Below are positions 58,820 to 64,000 of a stretch of 64,000 nt of DNA, one piece after another. The DNA comes from Paludibacteraceae bacterium (GTDB taxonomy: Bacteria; Bacteroidota; Bacteroidia; Bacteroidales; Paludibacteraceae). Each line of letters begins with the position of its first letter. The stretch's first letter is position 1. The stretch covers positions 124,001-188,000 of the forward strand of contig JAFTXV010000011.1 of NCBI GenBank assembly GCA_017461505.1. The letters run 5' to 3'. Under the pieces are notes generated by a model. That model saw only the letters and a program-made list of their open reading frames with translations, was not told the DNA's origin and did no database searches. The position numbers were made by a program, and so were the translations under genes.

Positions 58820-60991
58820 ATGAAGAAATTATCTTTCCTTTTCCTCGCTATCGCGAGTGCATTGGCTCTCCAAGCCGAGACATTCGTTAAAGTTACCGAT
58901 GCAACCACCCTGCAAGACGGCGACCAAGTAGTATTGGGCTATGAAGCAGGTGCTAAAGTTAGCGCAGGTTTCTCTTCTACCAAGAAGTATATTGATGTGG
59001 CCACAGCTACCTTCGATGGCGACAACGTCACACTCAGCGAACCAACTACCATCACACTCAAGAAAAATGGTTCCTACTGGAATCTCTATATCGGTACCAA
59101 ACCTGTGGGACATAAGTCTGGTAGCAGCGACTTAGATGTTAATCAAAAGACTACCACCGACTTCGCTATCTCCATCGAGAAAGGCAATGCCAAACTCATC
59201 AGTCAAACCCCTGGCAAGAACAACAACGAGGTATTCTTTGCCTATAACTCATCATCCCCACGCTTCTCCCTCTACCACGCGGGCAGCAACATGAAGGAAA
59301 TTACCCTCTATCGCCTCGATGAGACTACTATCCCTGATGTGGTAGTCAAAGAGGTGACTATCGACCCTACCGAACTCACCCTCCGCGTAGACGATCAAGC
59401 GCCCCTCACCGCCACACTCACGCCTGCGGACGCTGTGGACAAAACTGTAGAGTGGGGTAGCACCAATCCCGAAGTGGCTACCGTCAGCAATGGCGTTGTG
59501 ACAGCCATTGCCAAAGGTACAGCCCAAATCTGGGTAAAGGCCACCGCAGTAGGCATCAGCGACACCTGCGAACTTACCGTACTCGGCGCAATGGACCAAA
59601 CCACCGTCACCTACAACGCACTCAAAGACCCTGCTTTACTCACCGATGGAGCCAAAGTATTTTTTGGCACCAGCAAAGAGGGAGAAGACTATATCATGGG
59701 CTTCTTTAACGAGGAAATCAGCAAGAATAACATCAAAGGTGTAGCTGCTACCTATGGCGAGAATCGCCATACTGTGACTGCCGAACTAGCATACGCCTAC
59801 ACCGTACAGCGCGAGGGCGACTACATCATCTTCATCGACCAAGACGGCAACTACCTACGCCCTATCAGCGATAGCAAACTGCGCAGCAGTACCACCCTCG
59901 ACAACCAAGCTAAGTGGACTATCAGTTCCATCAACCAAGATGATGCCACCGTAGAAGTCAAAAACGCGGGCTTTACCTCTCGCTATATCTACAACAATTG
60001 CCAAGGCACCAACGAGATATTCAATATCTATCAGGGCTTTGACGCTAGTTACCTAGCCAAGACCATCCTCTATGCCAGCACCGCACCCGAATGGGAAGAC
60101 CGCGTACTGGATTCATGGATGAAGGTGGATACAACTACCCTAGACTGGGGACAAATAGAACCCGACACCACCTACGCTTCCGATGAGAACTGGAAAGACT
60201 GGGGCGATGCACGACGTTTTACTCTCTCCTTCAATGACTTAACAGATGATATAACTGTGACACTCACAGGCGACACATCTTTCTATTGTGGCACGGAAAT
60301 TATCAGGAAGGATGCTAAGAACCCAGTGGAGATTACCGTTTATTGGGAGACCGACGAAGTGGGCGTTTATACAGGACAACTGACCCTCTCTACTGCTACC
60401 GAAGGAGTGGAGGATATCGTGATTGATCTAAAAGCAGAGGCTGTGCCTGCAGGTACCTTCCCAGATCCTAACCAACCCGTATTCTCTATTTCAACCCATG
60501 CGCTGACGCTCAATGTGGATCAAGAGAATTATGTTGATGTACAAGCATTTACCTTTAGCGCAAGCAACTTACAGAAGACGCTCTATTGCAAGTGGCAGCA
60601 TACGGGTAGCGTATTATTTAAATATGAGTATGAAAACGAATGCATGGAGATTCTAGCAGGCGACTATGAACTAGAACTCAACGGCTCGGTTCATTTCCCT
60701 GCTGGTGAGGATTACGAAGATGTGGAGGTCTTGGTTTCTGTAGATAACCTATGGTCAGTAGGTACATATACGACCCAAATCCATTTCTATTCCTACGAGT
60801 ATGATAGCAAAACCGAATTAGCTATTGATGAGTATGTGACCATCACTACTATAGTGAAAGGCGTTAGCACTGATCTAGAGACCATTGGTGATCAAACGCA
60901 AGACAACGAGCTAAAGAAACTGATACGCGATGGACAATTGCTAATCATCCGCAATGGAGTGGTGTACTCAGCAATAGGACACAAGTTATAA
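58820..60991 (+). CDS. Secreted protein with Big2 domain and sorting tag
   Basis: 723 aa. Signal peptide (MKKLSFLFLAIASALALQAE). Domain 1 (20-170): beta-rich, KVTDATTLQDGDQVVLGYE, similar in style to the N-terminal domain of the 2341-aa protein. Domain 2 (175-255): bacterial Ig-like Big2 (VTIDPTELTLRVDDQAPLTA, WGSTNPEVATVSNGVVTAIA). Then another lectin-like unit (265-420), two BACON/choice-of-anchor-like units, and the C-terminal tag IRDGQLLIIRNGVVYSAIG. A surface protein exported by T9SS is inferred; ligand unknown. Confidence 0.83.
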   Translation: MKKLSFLFLAIASALALQAETFVKVTDATTLQDGDQVVLGYEAGAKVSAGFSSTKKYIDVATATFDGDNVTLSEPTTITLKKNGSYWNLYIGTKPVGHKSGSSDLDVNQKTTTDFAISIEKGNAKLISQTPGKNNNEVFFAYNSSSPRFSLYHAGSNMKEITLYRLDETTIPDVVVKEVTIDPTELTLRVDDQAPLTATLTPADAVDKTVEWGSTNPEVATVSNGVVTAIAKGTAQIWVKATAVGISDTCELTVLGAMDQTTVTYNALKDPALLTDGAKVFFGTSKEGEDYIMGFFNEEISKNNIKGVAATYGENRHTVTAELAYAYTVQREGDYIIFIDQDGNYLRPISDSKLRSSTTLDNQAKWTISSINQDDATVEVKNAGFTSRYIYNNCQGTNEIFNIYQGFDASYLAKTILYASTAPEWEDRVLDSWMKVDTTTLDWGQIEPDTTYASDENWKDWGDARRFTLSFNDLTDDITVTLTGDTSFYCGTEIIRKDAKNPVEITVYWETDEVGVYTGQLTLSTATEGVEDIVIDLKAEAVPAGTFPDPNQPVFSISTHALTLNVDQENYVDVQAFTFSASNLQKTLYCKWQHTGSVLFKYEYENECMEILAGDYELELNGSVHFPAGEDYEDVEVLVSVDNLWSVGTYTTQIHFYSYEYDSKTELAIDEYVTITTIVKGVSTDLETIGDQTQDNELKKLIRDGQLLIIRNGVVYSAIGHKL

Positions 60992-60996
60992 TCAGA

Positions 60997-61132
60997 CTCC
61001 CGCCTCGCAACTCCCGATAAAACTAATCGGACTTCCGACTCGCGACTCAGGATAAAACTAATCGGACTCCCGACTCGCGACTCCCGATACAAACCAGAAT
61101 CGGAATCCCGACTCCGGAGTCCCGACACCATA
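60997..61132. repeat. GACTCCCGACTCGC repeat array
   Basis: Four or five units (ACTCCCGCCTCGCAACTCCC, ACTTCCGACTCGCGACTCAG and similar), separated by GATAAAACTAATCGG. Confidence 0.85.
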
Positions 61133-61133
61133 A

Positions 61134-61166
61134 ATAAAAAAATAGGGCACACGCCCTATTTTTTAT
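61134..61166. terminator. Bidirectional terminator overlapping the rarA stop
   Basis: AAAAAATAGGGC-ACAC-GCCCTATTTTTT: perfect stem flanked by A's and T's. The rarA TAG stop (61158-61156) lies inside the right arm. Confidence 0.9.
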
Positions 61167-62484
61167 CATCCCAAAGGAATCTCATCCAGTCTGCCATCTT
61201 CTGCTCTTGAGGGCTGCCCTGAGCTTGCCAGAGTTGCGTGCCCAGCAATGCATCAGGCATAAACTGCTGACGGACAAAATGATTGGGGAAGTCGTGCGCA
61301 TACTGATACCCCTCACCATAACCCAATTCGTCCATCAACTTAGTTGGTGCATTGCGAAGATGCAATGGCACAGGCAGATTGCCTGTCTTTTCTACCAACT
61401 CTAGCGCTTGGTTGATAGCCAGATATGCTGAATTCGACTTCTGAGAAGTAGCTAAATACACCGTCGCCATCGCCAGTGGAATACGCCCCTCTGGCCAACC
61501 AATCTTCTGCAAGGTATCGAAACATGCATTCGCTACCAACATCGCATTTGGATTCGCCAAACCGATATCCTCGCTCGCAGAGATAACCAAACGGCGAGCG
61601 ATAAACTTTGGGTCTTCGCCTGCAGCTACCATACGTGCCAACCAATACATGGCAGCATCGGGGTCACTGCCGCGTATAGACTTGATGAATGCTGAGATAA
61701 TATCGTAGTGCAACTCACCATCCTTGTCATACGCCACAGGATTCTGCTGCAACTGCTTGGTGACCGTCTCGTTATCAATTACCTTGACACCCGAGTTGGT
61801 GACCAATTCGATGATATTGAGCAACTTACGCGCATCACCACCCGAATAGCGGAGAATACTCTCCGTCTCCTTAATCTCAATATGCAGACCGCGGATATGC
61901 TCATCTTGGGTCAAGGCTCTATCTAGCAGTTCTAGCAAATCTGCCTTCTCTAGCGACTTCAGCACATACACCTGACAACGGCTCAACAAGGGCGTAATCA
62001 CCTCAAACGAAGGATTCTCCGTAGTAGCACCTATCAGCGTAATCGTACCATCCTCCACTGCTCCTAGCAGACTATCCTGCTGCGACTTGGAGAAACGGTG
62101 AATCTCATCAATGAATAATATTGCTCGTCTCTCACTCGACTCCCGACTCGTGACTCCCGAAGTTTGTGTCCCGATTCCCGATTCCTGACTCCCAAATAAT
62201 CCGCTGTTCATCGCTGCGAATCTCTTCGCCTTATCAATGACCTCACGTACCTCTTTCACTCCGCTAGTCACAGCGGATAGGGTATAGAAGGGTCGCTCCA
62301 ACTCCTGCGCAATGATACGAGCCAATGTGGTCTTACCCACACCCGGAGGACCCCATAAGATAAACGACGACAAGTTGCCGCGCTCTATCATCTGGCGAAG
62401 GATTGCTCCTTCACCCACCAAATGGCGTTGCCCTATGTATTCCTTCAGCGTCTTCGGACGCAATCTTTCTGCCAATGGAAGCAT
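61156..62484 (-). CDS. rarA: Replication-associated recombination protein A (AAA ATPase)
   Basis: 442 aa. Walker A WGPPGVGKTTLARI, Walker B ILFIDEIHRFSKSQQD, sensor IGATTENPSFEVI and arginine finger region LLSRCQVY; C-terminal MgsA domain (RKLLNIIELVTN, SEDIGLANPNAMLVA, PLHLRNAPTKLMDELGYG). Acts at stalled replication forks. Between the Walker A and B regions an insert of about 25 aa (GSQESGIGTQTSGVTSRESS) is encoded by the CCCGACTCG repeat family (62142-62196). It begins 8 bp after the next heptamer array. Confidence 0.94.
   Translation of the reverse strand: MLPLAERLRPKTLKEYIGQRHLVGEGAILRQMIERGNLSSFILWGPPGVGKTTLARIIAQELERPFYTLSAVTSGVKEVREVIDKAKRFAAMNSGLFGSQESGIGTQTSGVTSRESSERRAILFIDEIHRFSKSQQDSLLGAVEDGTITLIGATTENPSFEVITPLLSRCQVYVLKSLEKADLLELLDRALTQDEHIRGLHIEIKETESILRYSGGDARKLLNIIELVTNSGVKVIDNETVTKQLQQNPVAYDKDGELHYDIISAFIKSIRGSDPDAAMYWLARMVAAGEDPKFIARRLVISASEDIGLANPNAMLVANACFDTLQKIGWPEGRIPLAMATVYLATSQKSNSAYLAINQALELVEKTGNLPVPLHLRNAPTKLMDELGYGEGYQYAHDFPNHFVRQQFMPDALLGTQLWQAQGSPQEQKMADWMRFLWDDKK
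62142..62196. repeat. GACTCCCGACTCG repeat inside rarA
   Basis: ACTCGACTCCCGACTCGTGA, CTCCCGAAGTTTGTGTCCCG and ATTCCCGATTCCTGACTCCC in the - strand frame of rarA, giving a Ser/Gly/Thr-rich insert just before the Walker B region. Confidence 0.88.
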
Positions 62485-62496
62485 ATTTTCCAGCCT

Positions 62497-62529
62497 TTAA
62501 CCTCTAACCTTTAACCTCTAACCTCTAAA
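62497..62529. repeat. Heptamer array between recN and rarA
   Basis: Units CCTTTAA and CCTCTAA; the recN stop codon (62527-62525) lies at its edge. Confidence 0.85.
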
Positions 62530-64000
62530 CAATTAACATCTTCTCAATCTCAGCAGCGTGCTCCTTTGGAGTCAAAGCACGGATATGAGTTTCCGTACGA
62601 ACTGCCGTATCCTCTTTATACACCAAATAATGGTGTTCACCGCGGGCTGCCACTTGAGGGAGGTGAGTGATGGCTATAATCTGTCTCGCATCGGCCATCT
62701 GACGCATGATCTCTCCCATCTGACTAGCAATACTGCCACTCACACCTGTATCAATCTCATCAAAGATAATAGTAGGCAATCCATTGCTGCTAGCAATCAA
62801 TGCCTTGATACATAGCATCAGTCGGCTAATCTCACCACCCGAAGCTACCTCCGCTACACGACGAAGCGACTGATTTAAGTTAGCAGCAAACATAAACTGC
62901 ACATTGTCTCGTCCCGTCTCAGTGAAGTCATCTGTGGGCTGTATATCCACCGCCACTTTGGCATGAGGTACCCCCAACTTTATCATCGCATTTACTAAAT
63001 TCAAAGCAATTTTATCACAAACACCTTGGCGTGAGTGAGTCAGTTGTGTAGCAACTTCGCCTAATAGCCTTTTCGCCTCATCGCCTTCTCGCTTCAATCT
63101 TTCCAGATCCTCGTCAATATTCTCTATCCGCTGTACCTGTTGAGCAAACTCATCACGCAGCGTGATGAGCTCTTCCACCGTCAGTACACGGTGCTTTTTC
63201 ATCAGTGTCTGCAACATACTGATGCGCTCTTGTACTTGCTCCAAACGCATAGGATCTCGTTCAGTACGGTCGTATATACGTTGTATATCGGATACAATAT
63301 CCTTAAGCTCAATCTCTACACTATCTAGGCGTTCTGCCAAAGTGGAGTCGGCATCGGCTAGTCGGGTGGAGTGGATCAAAGATAGCGCACCATTGTCGCT
63401 ATCCAACTGCTGCAGCGCTTGTGCCAAGGCAGCCTGTATCTCCTCGGCATGCGATAGACGATATTCTTCTTGCTCCAATTCCTCCATCTCGCCTGCAACA
63501 AGTTGTGCTTCCTCCAATTGGTTATACTGCCATTGCAGATAGTCGGCATCGGCTTGTGCTTTCTTGGCTAGGGCTTGCGCCTCGCGCAATGCAGCTGTGG
63601 CTTGCAAATAGGCAGTATATGCCGTGGCATATGCCTCACGCTCAGAGGCATTGCCTGCGATAGCATCCACCACTTGTATCTGAAAGAGGTCGTCACCAAT
63701 CAGCAGACTCTCGTGCTGCGAATGGATATCAATGAGCTCTCGCGCCAAGGCCTTCAGCTCTGCTTGAGTCACCACCTCGTCATTTACAAACGACCGCGAA
63801 CGCCCATTGCTACTGAGTTCACGACGAATGATGATCTCCTTACCTATCGCCTCTCCCCTTGTAGCTTTATCACCTAAGAACGTAGCTTCGATGATACACT
63901 TGTCCTCACCCTCGGTGATGGCTTTGGTATCGGCACGTGCACCCATAACCAAGTTGAGCGCACCCAAAATGATGCTCTTGCCCGCACCTGTCTCACCTGT
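62525..64000 (-). CDS. recN: DNA repair protein RecN (N-terminus outside window)
   Basis: At least 490 aa; the frame is open to the window edge, where GETGAGKSIILGALNL (Walker A) is encoded. Then NLVMGARADTKAI, long coiled-coil arms (about 160-300), the ABC signature ASGGEISRLMLCIKAL and Walker B TIIFDEIDTGVSGSIASQMG, D-loop/H-loop IAITHLPQVAARGEHHY. SMC-like protein of double-strand break repair. An octamer insert in the coiled coil (63057-63105) gives LKREGDEAKRLLGE. The true start lies beyond base 64000. Confidence 0.94.
   Translation of the reverse strand, partial: TGETGAGKSIILGALNLVMGARADTKAITEGEDKCIIEATFLGDKATRGEAIGKEIIIRRELSSNGRSRSFVNDEVVTQAELKALARELIDIHSQHESLLIGDDLFQIQVVDAIAGNASEREAYATAYTAYLQATAALREAQALAKKAQADADYLQWQYNQLEEAQLVAGEMEELEQEEYRLSHAEEIQAALAQALQQLDSDNGALSLIHSTRLADADSTLAERLDSVEIELKDIVSDIQRIYDRTERDPMRLEQVQERISMLQTLMKKHRVLTVEELITLRDEFAQQVQRIENIDEDLERLKREGDEAKRLLGEVATQLTHSRQGVCDKIALNLVNAMIKLGVPHAKVAVDIQPTDDFTETGRDNVQFMFAANLNQSLRRVAEVASGGEISRLMLCIKALIASSNGLPTIIFDEIDTGVSGSIASQMGEIMRQMADARQIIAITHLPQVAARGEHHYLVYKEDTAVRTETHIRALTPKEHAAEIEKMLIV
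63057..63105. repeat. Octamer repeat inside recN
   Basis: TCGCCTAATAGCCTTTTCGC, CTCATCGCCTTCTCGC in frame with recN, inside the coiled-coil arm. Confidence 0.8.

Noticed and set aside
1-64000. tRNA and rRNA genes, transposases, phage genes
   Set aside because: No T-arm signatures, rRNA blocks, DDE transposases, integrases or phage structural genes were found on either strand by reading.

Overview
The window is chromosomal DNA from a Bacteroidales (Bacteroidota) bacterium. I could not place it to genus. Six kinds of evidence support this. (1) At least nine promoters have the Bacteroidota form TTG-N20-TAnnTTTG, and start codons lack Shine-Dalgarno sequences. (2) Secreted proteins carry type IX secretion (T9SS) C-terminal signals. 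(3) DUF4831, DUF4835, DUF6029 and Omp28 family genes are present. (4) The large adhesin has InlB/Listeria-Bacteroides repeats. (5) Release factor 2 has no programmed frameshift. (6) RecQ is of the Bacteroidota type without an HRDC domain. No rRNA, tRNA, CRISPR array, transposase or integrase was seen.

Layout. 1-2.8 kb (+): the tail of one tagged secreted protein and a complete 860-aa one. 2.8-14.4 kb (-): a tightly packed run, read from high to low coordinates: C1 cysteine peptidase, pheT, a 37-aa ORF, purN, tex, then a redox/envelope set (TlpA-like thioredoxin, DUF6029 barrel, two Omp28-like CxxC proteins and a T9SS-tagged protein). 14.6-16.1 kb (-): prfB, preceded by a candidate small RNA with its own promoter and terminator. 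16.2-22.4 kb (-): a six-gene operon with a clear promoter and terminator (polysaccharide deacetylase, GT4, HAD, UbiA-like membrane protein, cysteine desulfidase-like, PlsC-like acyltransferase). 22.5-26.7 kb (-): thioredoxin lipoprotein, ferritin, radical SAM, UbiA/MenA-type prenyltransferase, O-methyltransferase. 26.8-32.1 kb (+): trpS, a small secreted protein plus FadL-like porin behind a sigma-54 site, a candidate structured RNA behind a second sigma-54 site, an M20 peptidase and a DUF2520 protein. 32.2-39.6 kb (-): recQ, gltX, tilS, DUF4831, aroE, DUF4835. 39.8-41.1 kb (+): secreted endonuclease I.

41.1-49.2 kb is an accessory island. A DUF4143 ATPase and a HipBA toxin-antitoxin pair each sit in a cassette with the same architecture: terminal inverted repeat, short tandem repeats, promoter, gene(s), related terminator, inverted repeat. 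Between them is an unrecognised two-gene module (226-aa protein, then a P-loop protein with a possible nuclease motif). Long direct repeats carrying tandem 35-bp arrays bracket the ATPase and that module. 49.2-61 kb (+) is a surface-protein island with a 2341-aa adhesin. 61.1-64 kb (-): rarA and the truncated-by-window recN.

The most unusual property is a very high load of short repeats between genes and, in frame, inside conserved genes (pheT, tex, recQ, tilS, aroE, rarA, recN and others). These are 7-, 8- and 12-bp tandem units, G/C-rich hairpins, and micro-hairpins in which the linkers are constant while the two arms change together. They behave like protein-invading elements and supply the stop codons or C-termini of several genes.
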